From an uncultured Oscillospiraceae bacterium (lineage in GTDB: Bacteria > Bacillota > Clostridia > Oscillospirales > Oscillospiraceae): DNA of 64,000 nucleotides. Made by a program: the position numbers and the translations under genes. The notes beneath the pieces were generated by a model. That model saw only the letters and a list, made by a program, of their open reading frames with translations. It ran no database searches and was not told the origin of the DNA. The stretch lies in NCBI GenBank assembly GCA_910587645.1, contig CAJUNA010000005.1, forward strand, positions 124,001 through 188,000. Direction: 5' to 3'. Positions 51,489-60,171 of the stretch are shown piece after piece (position 1 is the stretch's first letter; each line of letters starts with the position of its first letter).

Positions 51489-51703
51489 CAGTCGATGGGT
51501 TCCCGGCGGTCGGTGCGTCCCAGGATATAATCGGTACTGGTGTGGTAGAGCACCGCCAGTTTCAGCAAGGCCCACACAGGGATCTCCCGTATTCCTTTTT
51601 CATACCTTCGATATACCTCAAGGTGCATATGAAGATATTCAGCAATATCCTTCTGCCGCAAATCATTGTCAACACGCAAATCTTCTATGCGCTGAAATAC
51701 CAT
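51488..51703 (-). CDS. XRE-family helix-turn-helix regulator coupled to comEC
   Basis: 71 residues. Helix-turn-helix of Cro/CI type: IEDLRVDNDLRQKDIAEYLHMHLEVYRRYEKGIREIPVWALLKLAVLYHTSTDYILGRTD. The ending STDYILGRTD is common in short clostridial XRE regulators. Its stop codon shares a base with the comEC start, so it is expressed with comEC and may control it or itself. Low base spacing and strict coupling make it likely a real gene. Confidence 0.9.
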   Translation of the reverse strand: MVFQRIEDLRVDNDLRQKDIAEYLHMHLEVYRRYEKGIREIPVWALLKLAVLYHTSTDYILGRTDRREPID

Positions 51704-51796
51704 TTATCATCACCAAGGAAATCCTACTGTTTGGTTGGTCTCGTGTGCAAAAATACGGTCATATAGTAGTTTCTCTTGATAAGTATTCCCCCAAAA

Positions 51797-51823
51797 ATAG
51801 GGGCTGCCAAAAGCAGCCCCTAT
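51797..51823 (-). terminator. Terminator of the LTA-synthase-like gene
   Basis: Arms ataggggctgc and gcagcccctat with a caaaa loop; on the minus strand it is followed by TTTTTGGGGG. The stem includes the last bases of the coding sequence. Confidence 0.85.
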
Positions 51824-53715
51824 CCTTCCATCACGCCCTGGTACAAAAACTCATTCCTCCAATAAAACTGCAAATGCTGGAACCGCTGAAACAGCTCTTT
51901 CCGCTCCTCGGGGATCTTGTCCACCAGCGCGCCGTCCACCACATACTGCCCCTTTGTGGAAACCACAGGGAATATCTCCATCATTTCATCCATTGCCTGC
52001 ATGAACCCCGGCCCTTCCCAGCCGAGCTGGTCAAAAACCAGATTCATGAGATAGCAGGGAGAGACCGCCGGCCCCTCGCCCTTGACCTCATGCCCAATGA
52101 TCTCCTCCGCCGCCTTGTTGGCCCAGATAAGGTAACGGGTGGAGTAGTGCCGCAGGAAGCTCTCCCCGGCGCTGGGGTTGATGTCGATGCCCATTTCCTC
52201 ATAGAATACATTTCCGTCCCCCATCCAGGGCAGGTGGTCCCCAAAGGTCACCACCACCACTGGCGCGGGATCGTCCCGAAGCTGGTCGATCAGCTTTTTC
52301 AGCTCCCGGTCGGTGTCCATGATGTTGGCCATATAGTTATTCACGGCGTTTTTGCATTCCGCCGAGTAATCCCCCGTCAAATACTGGTCCGCCCCGGAAT
52401 CCCAGGTAGGGTAAGGCCCGTGGCTCTGCACATTGACGGAAAAGGAGAAGCAGGGCTTCCCGGAAGCGATACATTCCTGGTAATCCCCGTAGATCTCCGG
52501 CAGCAGGACAGAATCCTCCGGATATTCCGCGTGGGACATGGTCTCATAATCCCCCTCCAGGAAACGGTATGTTTCAAACCCGAGGTAGCCATTGATATTG
52601 AACCGGTTGTAAAACCACTGGTAATAGGGATGGCTCCCTTCAATGGCGTACCCCTGCTCTCGGAGATACCAGGCGTAGGAGTTGGCGTTCCCCCGGAAAT
52701 TCCGGAGCTGGTAGTTTCCCGTTAGAAAGCACCGTTCCGTATCCACCGTACCACCGGCGAAAATATTGGTTACCAGATCCCCGGTATAACTCTCGGCCTC
52801 CAGGGCGTGATACACGTCATAGCCGCTGACGTCCAGCCCTTCCACGTCGTAGAGGGAAAAGTCGGCGTAGGCCTCCCGCATTAGGCCGATGATATTAATT
52901 TTCCGATCCTCCGGAATGCTGGCGTCTGGATAGGCGTCCAGGAGCGCCTGAACCTCTTTTTTCTGGTATCCCCCCGGCGGTGTTTCCACAAAATCACGGA
53001 TGCTGTGGATAAACGGATACCAGAAACCGTGGGACACATAATTCTGCGTTGCGCTCCACTGGTTGAGGTGGGCAAAATTCTGGGTATTTTGATAATGTTC
53101 CCCGTCCAGGGCCACCGGGACCAGGCACCCGCACAAAACCACCGCTGCCGCCACCGTCCCCAGCCTGCGCCATATATGCCGCACCTGGCCAGGGGCGAGA
53201 AACCACAGCAGCGCCGCGCCCAGAAGCAGGAAAAATACAACCAGGACAATTTTCCAGTCAATAAACAAAGAGTAGTGATCCCCGGTGGCCATGGCCTTGG
53301 CTTCCCGGAGGATCAGCATATCCTCAAAATACAGCGGATCGTCCCGGAATTGCAGTTTATAGTAATTTCCCAAGCTAAAGCCAAAGGCCACGCCCCCACC
53401 GGCCAGGAACGCAGGCCACGCCCTTCCCAGCAGGCCGTAAAACAGCAAAACCAGTAACGCCACAGGGATGGTATTGAGCAGCAGCGTCTGCCAGTGGCAT
53501 AAATAATCCAGCAGCACCCGTTTTGAGTACGGCCCTATAGCCAGCACCAGCAGGGCCAATCCCATGCACAGCCCCGCGCAAAACAGCAGCGCCGTCCGGT
53601 AGGCGTAATAAAGCCCCCGTTTTTTTCTGTTCCATCCCTCGTCCGGCTGTGGACGGAAGAGGAAGCACGCATTCCAAAACCTTTTCAAACCCATACCCCT
53701 TTTCTGGAGCTTCAT
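51820..53715 (-). CDS. LTA synthase family protein (sulfatase-fold phosphotransferase)
   Basis: 631 residues. Five membrane helices lie in about 38-205. An outside sulfatase-fold domain follows with the metal-site Glu in NIIGLMREAYADFS (about 281), nucleophile Thr323 in AGGTVDTERCFLTG, SVNVQSHGPYP (about 427-437) and VVVTFGDHLPWMG (Asp493, His494). These match LtaS/YqgS, which transfer phosphoglycerol to lipoteichoic acid or modify other glycans. It is a plausible partner of the GDPD and GT4 enzymes elsewhere in the window. The first ATG was used; a second ATG seven codons on is too close to its SD. Confidence 0.93.
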   Translation of the reverse strand: MKLQKRGMGLKRFWNACFLFRPQPDEGWNRKKRGLYYAYRTALLFCAGLCMGLALLVLAIGPYSKRVLLDYLCHWQTLLLNTIPVALLVLLFYGLLGRAWPAFLAGGGVAFGFSLGNYYKLQFRDDPLYFEDMLILREAKAMATGDHYSLFIDWKIVLVVFFLLLGAALLWFLAPGQVRHIWRRLGTVAAAVVLCGCLVPVALDGEHYQNTQNFAHLNQWSATQNYVSHGFWYPFIHSIRDFVETPPGGYQKKEVQALLDAYPDASIPEDRKINIIGLMREAYADFSLYDVEGLDVSGYDVYHALEAESYTGDLVTNIFAGGTVDTERCFLTGNYQLRNFRGNANSYAWYLREQGYAIEGSHPYYQWFYNRFNINGYLGFETYRFLEGDYETMSHAEYPEDSVLLPEIYGDYQECIASGKPCFSFSVNVQSHGPYPTWDSGADQYLTGDYSAECKNAVNNYMANIMDTDRELKKLIDQLRDDPAPVVVVTFGDHLPWMGDGNVFYEEMGIDINPSAGESFLRHYSTRYLIWANKAAEEIIGHEVKGEGPAVSPCYLMNLVFDQLGWEGPGFMQAMDEMMEIFPVVSTKGQYVVDGALVDKIPEERKELFQRFQHLQFYWRNEFLYQGVMEG

Positions 53716-53804
53716 CCAAGAAAAACCCCGTCATTTCCTGTCATTATAGCCTTTTTTTCCCGGAATGGCAAGAGGCCTTGTTTTAGGATTTATTTATGAT
53801 TTTT

Positions 53805-54686
53805 TTACGCCAGCAGACCTTCCAGCTCTTCCAGCTCCAGCCCCGGCTGCAAAGCCATGTCCAGCCCATAGCCCAGCACCTTCGCCAGCTCCCGCACCTT
53901 CGCATCGATGCTGTCCGGCGTAACGAACAGCCCCCGGCCCTGCAAACGGGGGATTTTTTCCTCATCCCCTCCGGCCTGGGCCAGCAGGTCCTTGGCTGCC
54001 GTCTCCACGCTGACCACGGTAGGCACGCCAATGGAGACCACGGGCACCCCCAGCCCCGTCCGGTTGAGGGCCATCCGATGGTTTCCCACGCCGCTGCCGG
54101 GGATCAGCCCGGTGTCGGAAATCTGGATGGAACTGCACAGCCTGTCCAGGCTCCGCGCCGCCAACGCGTCTACTACCACCACCGCTGCCGGTTTTACATG
54201 ATCCGCAGCCCCCCGGATCCACTCAGCAGCCTCCAGCCCGGTACTGCCCAGTACCCCGGCGCCCAGCCCCGACACGCTTCGGAACCCTGGCAGCACTTCC
54301 TGCAAATGTCTTGTCACCAGGAGATGATCCAGCATCCTCGGCCCCAGCGCGTCCGCCGTCATGGCCGGATTTCCCAGCCCCGCGGCCAGCACCGGGCCAC
54401 GCTCCGGCAAAAGTGGCCCCACCAGCTCCGCTACCGCCCGGACAGCCCGGGCAAAGACCTCCTCCTCCCGCCGCCACAGCGCGGACACATCTAGTGTCAG
54501 ATAAGTCCCCCTGGGCTTTCCCAGGGCGGTTTCCCCCTCCTGGTTCAATATCTCCACCCGGGACACGGGGAAGCCATAAAGCTCCTCATCCCTGGCAGCC
54601 ACGCCGGACAGCCTTGTAGTCTCTCCAGCTTTTTCCCGCCAGAGCTGATGAGCCTCCATGGCCAAATCGGTGCGAATGGTCAGCAT
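53805..54686 (-). CDS. gpr: Germination protease GPR
   Basis: 293 residues. The N-terminal RTDLAMEAHQ matches the GPR activation-cleavage region. The core has PVLAAGLGNPAMTADALGPRMLDHLLVTRH, the AGVLGSTGLEAAEWI region, VVVVDALAARSLDRLCSSIQISDTGLIPGSGVGN and VPVVSIGVPTVV, all GPR (peptidase A25) signatures. It degrades small acid-soluble spore proteins at germination and is made as a zymogen in the forespore. The SD GGGGAGG lies 12 bases before the ATG. No sigma-G promoter could be firmly identified. Confidence 0.96.
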   Translation of the reverse strand: MLTIRTDLAMEAHQLWREKAGETTRLSGVAARDEELYGFPVSRVEILNQEGETALGKPRGTYLTLDVSALWRREEEVFARAVRAVAELVGPLLPERGPVLAAGLGNPAMTADALGPRMLDHLLVTRHLQEVLPGFRSVSGLGAGVLGSTGLEAAEWIRGAADHVKPAAVVVVDALAARSLDRLCSSIQISDTGLIPGSGVGNHRMALNRTGLGVPVVSIGVPTVVSVETAAKDLLAQAGGDEEKIPRLQGRGLFVTPDSIDAKVRELAKVLGYGLDMALQPGLELEELEGLLA

Positions 54687-54795
54687 AACTTGCGTTTCCT
54701 CCCCAGACCAGATACAAAATCTGGTGTTTTTCCCCTATCCTTCCCGTGCCGGCTGGAAATATGTAAAAAAAGGCGGCGGAATAAGAAAATTTTCC

Positions 54796-54824
54796 TTGCA
54801 ATTTTCAAAAAAGCGTGTTAAAAT
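54796..54824 (+). promoter_or_regulatory. Promoter for rpsT
   Basis: TTGCAA (54796-54801), 17-base spacer, TAAAAT (54819-54824). Confidence 0.8.
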
Positions 54825-54887
54825 ATGATTCTGCGTGGGGGAGGTAAATCTACCGCCCCATAGCCCCCATTGGAGGAGGTGTTTGGT

Positions 54888-55151
54888 TTGCCGAATATCA
54901 AGTCCGCTAAGAAGCGCGTGCTGGTGGCTGAGGCCCGTAACGCCCGCAACAAGGCTGAGAGATCCGCGATGAAGACCGCCGTCAAAAAATTTGAGGCCGC
55001 TGCCGCAAATGGCAATCGCACCGAGGCCGAGGGCGCCTACAAGGTCGCGGTGAAAGCCGTGGACAAGGCCGCCGCTAAGGGCATTCTGCACAAGAACAAT
55101 GCCGCTCATAAAAAGAGCGCCATGACCTTGAAGCTCAATCAAGTAGGCTGA
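54888..55151 (+). CDS. rpsT: 30S ribosomal protein S20
   Basis: 87 residues. PNIKSAKKRVLVAEARNARNKAERSAMKTAVKKFEAA, a long basic helix pair, and KGILHKNNAAHKKSAMTLKLN identify S20, which binds 16S rRNA. The start is TTG, placed 7 bases after GGAGGAGGT, giving the conserved MPNIKSAKKR N-terminus; no ATG fits. E. coli rpsT also uses UUG, important for autoregulation. It is monocistronic with its own promoter and terminator. Confidence 0.97.
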   Translation: MPNIKSAKKRVLVAEARNARNKAERSAMKTAVKKFEAAAANGNRTEAEGAYKVAVKAVDKAAAKGILHKNNAAHKKSAMTLKLNQVG

Positions 55152-55171
55152 TTTCAACCAAACAGCAAAGT

Positions 55172-55194
55172 GAACCACCCTGTCGGGGTGGTTC
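55172..55194 (+). terminator. Terminator after rpsT
   Basis: Arms gaaccaccc and gggtggttc with a 5-base loop, followed by tttt. Confidence 0.9.
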
Positions 55195-55276
55195 TTTTGT
55201 TATTCTATATAGGGACCATCCGTATCAAACCGAGGCTGGGGAACATTCCCCGGCCTGTTTTCATTCATATGCCCTA

Positions 55277-56104
55277 TCAGGGCGTAAACCCCTCAAAAAT
55301 ACAGGGTACCCCTTCGCGCTCCAGCCGGTCCATGGTCTCCCGGTCCCGCACAGTCCAGGCTACCTCATGAACCCCATACAGCCTTTTCATAACCCGCAAG
55401 CTGCGGTTCTTCCGGTCCAGGCAATTATAGGCGATAAAATCCGGCCTTGTCGCCGCCGTGCTCAACAGGTTGGTCAGCAGGAACCTGGCCGCCCAGGGGA
55501 GGTTTCCCACTTCGCTGCCCTTCAAAAAGTTCTGGCTCAACTGCCCCCGGAACACATCCGGGTATTTCTTCTTTAGCCGTAGCAATACCCCAGGGTGGAA
55601 GGACTCCACGCAGTATGTACCGTTCCAGCTCTTCAGCAGCGCCATCGCCGCGTCAGTCAGGGCATTGGCGTTGTTCCGCTCCGCTTTCAGCTCCACCACC
55701 AGCGGGGTTTTTCCCTCAAATAGTGCCAGTACATCCTTTAGCAGGGGGATGGTCTCGCCTGTCCCCTGCAAAGGGTAGTCCTTCAAATCCCCCGCCGTCA
55801 AATCCTCAATAAACGCCTTTTTCCCGCAGACCCTTGACAAATCGCTGTCATGCACCACCGCCAACTGGCCATCGGCCATGAGATGCACGTCCAGCTCCGC
55901 GCCGAAGCCGCCCGCTGCCGCCGCCCGGAAAGCGGCCATTGAGTTTTCCGGCCTGCCTAGGCGCAGGTCATGCAGCCCCCGGTGGGCGTACCGGACGCCG
56001 CCCAGCTTTTCCCATCCGGGCTGTCCCCGGCGGGGAAGGAGCATCAGCCCCCAAATTCCCGCCGCGCCTGCACAGCCCGCCGCAATCTTACCCAACAGTC
56101 TCAT
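55277..56104 (-). CDS. Glycerophosphodiester phosphodiesterase
   Basis: 275 residues. An N-terminal anchor or signal helix (MRLLGKIAAGCAGAAGIWGLMLLP) precedes a GDPD TIM barrel: RYAHRGLHDLRLGRPENSMAAF (catalytic HR and EN), GAELDVHLMADGQLAVVHDSDLSRVCG (ELDVxLxxDG, HD), VVELK, CVESFHP and VAWTVRD. It hydrolyses glycerophosphodiesters, possibly from teichoic-acid or lipid turnover outside the membrane. The start ATG was set after AGGAAGG with about 8-9 bases spacing; longer frames overlap the upstream MFS gene. Probably co-transcribed with that transporter. Confidence 0.94.
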   Translation of the reverse strand: MRLLGKIAAGCAGAAGIWGLMLLPRRGQPGWEKLGGVRYAHRGLHDLRLGRPENSMAAFRAAAAGGFGAELDVHLMADGQLAVVHDSDLSRVCGKKAFIEDLTAGDLKDYPLQGTGETIPLLKDVLALFEGKTPLVVELKAERNNANALTDAAMALLKSWNGTYCVESFHPGVLLRLKKKYPDVFRGQLSQNFLKGSEVGNLPWAARFLLTNLLSTAATRPDFIAYNCLDRKNRSLRVMKRLYGVHEVAWTVRDRETMDRLEREGVPCIFEGFTP

Positions 56105-56123
56105 ACGCCCAATCCTTCCTGGC

Positions 56124-57467
56124 TTAATCATCCATATCCTCGAAAGCGGCCAGCCCTTTCTTCGCTTCCGCCTTGCTGTCCCCATGCTTCACAAAGCACA
56201 TAGTAACAAAGCTCATAGCCACAAAAAACGCCGCATAGGGGAACAGCACCTGATAACTGACAGATTTCATCAGCGTCCCAGCCAGCATGGGGGTAATCAC
56301 CTGCGCGGCCATAGACGCGGTGTAGTAGTACCCGGTAAACTTCCCCACATCACTGCCCCGGCACATTTCCACTACCATAGGCAGGGAGTTGACGTTAATC
56401 GCCGCCCAAGCCAGCCCCACCAGGGCAAAGGCCACATACATCACCGGCGTAATGGAAGATGCGTTGTGGGTCAGGAAGAATCCTGCCGTAAAGCAGGCCG
56501 CCAGCAGCACCACGCCGGACATAATGGTCTTTTTCCGTCCCACCTTGGACGCAACGATACCAATAGGGATATAGGACACGATGGCTCCCACGGTAGCCAC
56601 CATCAGGCAGGTGGCCGCGCCCCCCACGCCCTCGCCCATAACCTCCGCCAGGTAAGTAGAAAACCAGGTGGTCACACCGTTGTATCCCACAAACCACAGC
56701 GCAATAGAAGCCAGCAGGAACGCCAGGCTTTTCTTGACCGGCGCGGGAAGGGTCTCATGGCCGCTGCCATCATCCTCGGCGAGGTTCCATTCCGGGTGTT
56801 TTTTCTCCAGCGCCCGGTTTTGTTCCACCAATTCCGGCTCTTTAATGGTGGCCAGCAGAATTACCACCGCCGCCGCCATAATAAGGGACACGATCAAAAA
56901 CAAAGACTGATAGTTGACATGTGCCATTTCCTTCACCTTCGCGGTAGGATACAGCACCGCCGTCACCGCCAGATAGATAACGCCTCCCACCGCGCCCATC
57001 AGGTTAATCACAGCGTTTGCCTTACTCCGCAAAGGTTTCGGCGTCACATCCGGCATAAGGGCCACGGCAGGGGAGCGGTAAGTCCCCATCGCGATAAGCA
57101 GCAGCCCCAGTACGATAATAAAGCTGGCCAGCTTAAATTCTGCGGCTTCCCGGGAATAGCTGTTGTCCAGGGCGGGGAGGAGGTTCATCAGGATTACGGC
57201 CCCCGCGGTGCCGCCGATGATATAGGGAGTGCGGCTTCCCAACCTGGTATTGGTTTTGTCAGACAACCCCCCGAATAAGGGGAGCATAAATAACGCCAGG
57301 ATATTATCCGCCGCCATAATCATCCCGGTGAGGGACTCATCCATGTGGAAGGTCTCCCGAAGGATCAGCGGTACCAGGTTGTCGTACATCTGCCAAAAGG
57401 CACAGATAGACAAAAAGGCCAGCCCCACCAAAATCGTGCGTTTGTTGTCCAGCTTCAGCTTATTCAT
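56124..57467 (-). CDS. MFS transporter, SLC45/GPH-like sugar permease
   Basis: 447 residues with 12 predicted membrane helices. NLVPLILRETFHMDESLTGMIMAADNILALFMLPLFGGLSDKTNTRLGSRTPYIIGG contains the DNI and GxxSDxTxTxxGxRxPxxxxG motifs of the SLC45/sucrose-maltose-type MFS branch. GIVASKVGRKK is the equivalent in the second half. It probably carries a disaccharide or glycoside; the substrate is unknown. Start at the second of two adjacent ATGs, 7 bases after GGGAGG. It lies 19 bases before the GDPD gene. Confidence 0.9.
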   Translation of the reverse strand: MNKLKLDNKRTILVGLAFLSICAFWQMYDNLVPLILRETFHMDESLTGMIMAADNILALFMLPLFGGLSDKTNTRLGSRTPYIIGGTAGAVILMNLLPALDNSYSREAAEFKLASFIIVLGLLLIAMGTYRSPAVALMPDVTPKPLRSKANAVINLMGAVGGVIYLAVTAVLYPTAKVKEMAHVNYQSLFLIVSLIMAAAVVILLATIKEPELVEQNRALEKKHPEWNLAEDDGSGHETLPAPVKKSLAFLLASIALWFVGYNGVTTWFSTYLAEVMGEGVGGAATCLMVATVGAIVSYIPIGIVASKVGRKKTIMSGVVLLAACFTAGFFLTHNASSITPVMYVAFALVGLAWAAINVNSLPMVVEMCRGSDVGKFTGYYYTASMAAQVITPMLAGTLMKSVSYQVLFPYAAFFVAMSFVTMCFVKHGDSKAEAKKGLAAFEDMDD

Positions 57468-57511
57468 CATTTTTCCTCCCATCCCTCATTCCCAGGACCA
57501 CAGGAAAAGCC

Positions 57512-58324
57512 TCAGCGCCCACTATCCCTCGCCTTCACCCAGGCTTCTCCCAGGGCGGCAATATCCGCAAACACCCAGGTAGGCTTTTCCCCGCTGGCCG
57601 CCACATCGTCCATTGTCCCATCGCCGGAGAGTACAAACGCCGTGTCCACCCCCGCGTTGACGCCGGAAGCAATATCGGTATACATCCGGTCCCCGACCAT
57701 CACAGCCTCCTCAGGCCGGGACCCAGTCCTCTCCAAAGCCAGAAGGATCATCGCCGGCTCAGGCTTCCCAATACACCGGGGCCTCCGCCCGGTAGCGCGG
57801 TAAAGCATCTCGCATACGCTCCCCACATCCGGCACGGAGCCATACCAGGTGGGGCAGACCCAATCCAGGTTAGCGGCAATATACTCCACCCCCCGGTTGA
57901 GCAAAATACAGGCATCCTCCAGCTTCCGGAACACCAGCTCGGTGTCAAATCCCATCAGCAGGCAGTCAATATCATCCTCCAGCCTGTCTGTAACAGGAAT
58001 CCCCGCCCCCGCAAGCTGCTGGCGGAAGGTGGCCGTCCCAAAAGCGTAGCACTTATGAAACGGCGTTCGCTTAGATAAATCGTCAATAAGCGCGTCCACG
58101 GAAGTCAAAAAATCTTCCTTTACCGAAGGAATCCCCATGCGCTTAAGCTTTTCAATATAGGCGTCCACCGAACGGGAGGAATTATTGCTTAAAAACAGAT
58201 ACCGCCCGCCGCCGGCCCGTACTGCGTCCAAAAAGGGGACCGTCCCCGGGAACAGATCCTCATCCACATATATCGTACCATCCATATCCAGCAAAAAGAG
58301 CTTTTTTTCTCCTAATAGAGCCAT
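57512..58324 (-). CDS. HAD-IIA family phosphatase (NagD/AraL-like)
   Basis: 270 residues. HAD motif I FLLDMDGTIYVDE, motif II LFLSNNSSRS, motif III Lys in CIGKPEPAMI and motif IV AVMVGDRMYTDIASGVNAG. The C2 cap of the IIA subclass is present. NagD/AraL-type enzymes dephosphorylate sugar phosphates and nucleotides. The start ATG was set 8 bases after GGGAG; an upstream ATG has no SD. It is the gene next to dnaA but divergent from it. Confidence 0.95.
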   Translation of the reverse strand: MALLGEKKLFLLDMDGTIYVDEDLFPGTVPFLDAVRAGGGRYLFLSNNSSRSVDAYIEKLKRMGIPSVKEDFLTSVDALIDDLSKRTPFHKCYAFGTATFRQQLAGAGIPVTDRLEDDIDCLLMGFDTELVFRKLEDACILLNRGVEYIAANLDWVCPTWYGSVPDVGSVCEMLYRATGRRPRCIGKPEPAMILLALERTGSRPEEAVMVGDRMYTDIASGVNAGVDTAFVLSGDGTMDDVAASGEKPTWVFADIAALGEAWVKARDSGR

Positions 58325-58455
58325 AAATTGATCTCCCAAACATAAAAGATTATTTCCCATATTACTACAAACCCAGCCTGGTGTCCACAGAAAATCCCCT
58401 AACGTGTAAAATTTTACCCTACTGAAAATTTTCTTATTATTAGAATAAGTGTCTG

Positions 58456-58484
58456 TTGCAATCCTATCCGTTTTTTGGTATAAT
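58456..58484 (+). promoter_or_regulatory. Promoter for dnaA
   Basis: TTGCAA (58456-58461), 17-base spacer and TATAAT (58479-58484) with an extended -10 TGG. The leader is about 60 bases. Near 58381 there is one weak DnaA-box-like string (gtgtccaca). Confidence 0.8.
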
Positions 58485-58549
58485 CAATTAGATATACATT
58501 CCACCGGAACAAGCCGCGGAACCGAGAGAAGAAAGAAGGGAGAGCTTCT

Positions 58550-59863
58550 ATGCAATCTGTTTCCGATATATGGTCCATGATCCTGGACAGACTGCGGGCA
58601 GACCTGTCCGAAACCACCATTAAGACCTGGTTTGACGAAACCGCCGTAGTGGCCCTGGAGGGCAACGAACTAATTCTCCACTGCCCCAACGCCTTCAAGC
58701 GCACTAACATCCAAGACCGTTTCCTGCCCAACATCGAAGCGGGGCTGAAGGATATTTTTTCTTCCAACATGACCGTTGTACTGCTGGACGATGAAGGCCT
58801 GCGCCGCCGGGAGAGCCGGGAGGAAGCCAAGCCGGCCTCCATCATGGACAGCGGGGAGTTCACCTTTGAGACCTTCGTGGTCGGCCCATCCAACCATCTG
58901 GCCTGTTCCGCCGCCCGGGCGGTAGCCGACGCCCCCGGCCAGCACTATAACCCCCTGTTTATTTACGGCAGCTCCGGCCTTGGCAAGACCCACCTGCTTT
59001 ACGCCATTGCCCACGTTATCCGCCAAAAATCCCCAAACGCCAGGATCCTCTATATCAAGGGAGACGAATTTATCAACGACTTCATTGAAACCGTCCGTTC
59101 CGGCCGCTCCATGAACGACTTCCGTATCAAGTACCGGGAAGCGGACCTGATGCTGGTGGACGATATCCAATTCGTAGCAGGAAAAGTAGAGACCCAGAAC
59201 GAATTTTTCCACACCTTCAACACGCTATACGAGAGCAAGCGTCAAATTGTCCTCACCTCCGACCGCCCCCCCCAGGAAATGACCCTGCTGGACGACCGCC
59301 TGCGCACCCGTTTTGAATGGGGCCTGATGGCGGACGTACAGCAGCCGGTGCTGGAAACCCGGGTAGCCATCGTTAAAAACAAAGCAGCTAACCTGGGCCT
59401 GATCCTGGACGACTCCATCGCCAACTACATTGCCAACAAGATCACCTCCAACGTCCGCCAGCTCGAGGGCACCGTCCACAAAATCAAGGCCTTCCACGAC
59501 CTGGACATGGAGATCGACCAATCCACCGTAGACCGGGCTATCCAGGACATGATCCGCTCCAACGAGTTCACCATCACCCCGGACAACATCATCCGGGAAG
59601 TATGCCGCTTCTTCCGGGTAGAGGAAGACCAAATCCGCGGCCCCTCCCGCAGCCGGGATATCCTCAACGCCCGCCAGATCGCCATGTATCTAATCCGCAG
59701 CATGACCAGCATCTCCCTGGACGAAACAGGAAAGCTTTTCGGGGGACGGGATCATTCCACCGCCTTAAACGGTATCACCAAGGTAGAAACCCGCATGAAA
59801 AAGGACCACACCTACGCGGAAACAGTAAAAGCCATCATCACAAATATCAACTCCACAAAATAG
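58550..59863 (+). CDS. dnaA: Chromosomal replication initiator DnaA
   Basis: 437 residues. Domain I at about 1-80 (MQSVSDIWSMILDRLRADLSETTIKTWFDE), a linker, then the AAA+ domain: YNPLFIYGSSGLGKTHLLYAIA (Walker A), LMLVDDIQFVAGK (Walker B), RIVLTSDRPP-like sensor (QIVLTSDRPPQEMT) and RTRFEWGLMADVQ. Domain IV has the DnaA-box-binding signature GGRDHSTALNGI. It binds DnaA boxes at oriC and opens the duplex. SD GGGAG precedes the ATG. Boxes cluster immediately downstream. Confidence 0.99.
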   Translation: MQSVSDIWSMILDRLRADLSETTIKTWFDETAVVALEGNELILHCPNAFKRTNIQDRFLPNIEAGLKDIFSSNMTVVLLDDEGLRRRESREEAKPASIMDSGEFTFETFVVGPSNHLACSAARAVADAPGQHYNPLFIYGSSGLGKTHLLYAIAHVIRQKSPNARILYIKGDEFINDFIETVRSGRSMNDFRIKYREADLMLVDDIQFVAGKVETQNEFFHTFNTLYESKRQIVLTSDRPPQEMTLLDDRLRTRFEWGLMADVQQPVLETRVAIVKNKAANLGLILDDSIANYIANKITSNVRQLEGTVHKIKAFHDLDMEIDQSTVDRAIQDMIRSNEFTITPDNIIREVCRFFRVEEDQIRGPSRSRDILNARQIAMYLIRSMTSISLDETGKLFGGRDHSTALNGITKVETRMKKDHTYAETVKAIITNINSTK

Positions 59864-60171
59864 GGGGACCGCCCAACAACAGGTTTCCACATTTTCCCCC
59901 AAGTTTTCCACAAAACTAACCGAAACTTTTCAACACGCCCTGTGGAAATCATCCGCCCCACCATCCCCTGTGGAAACCACCATCAATTTCCCGCTATTTT
60001 CCACAAACTATTTCCCGCTAATTTTTCCAGATTTCCCAATGCTTTCCCCCACTTATCCACAAAAAATCCCCCTACCGCTTCTCCTGCTGAAAAATATACT
60101 ATTTTATTCTTCTCTTTCCCTCAAAATGACAAAACTACCCTACCTGCCAAAAACGAAAGGATCACAAGCTT
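59864..60171. other. Replication origin (oriC) between dnaA and dnaN
   Basis: A 308-base gene-free interval with at least six DnaA boxes or near-boxes: gtttccaca (59883-59891), ttttccaca (59904-59912), tgtggaaat (59941-59949, reverse), tgtggaaac (59969-59977, reverse), ttttccaca (59997-60005) and the perfect ttatccaca (60053-60061). Directly after the perfect box comes an AT-rich stretch around 60090-60125, suitable as the unwinding element. The position between dnaA and dnaN is standard for Firmicutes. Confidence 0.85.

Noticed and set aside
54707..54725. A hairpin accagat/atctggt followed by gttttt as a terminator
   Set aside because: It reads in the plus direction where no gene ends; the stem is only seven bases and it lies upstream of gpr on the other strand. 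Its role is unclear.
58414..58893. A 159-codon minus-strand frame over the dnaA start
   Set aside because: It would overlap the dnaA promoter and N-terminus in antisense and has no domain or SD.
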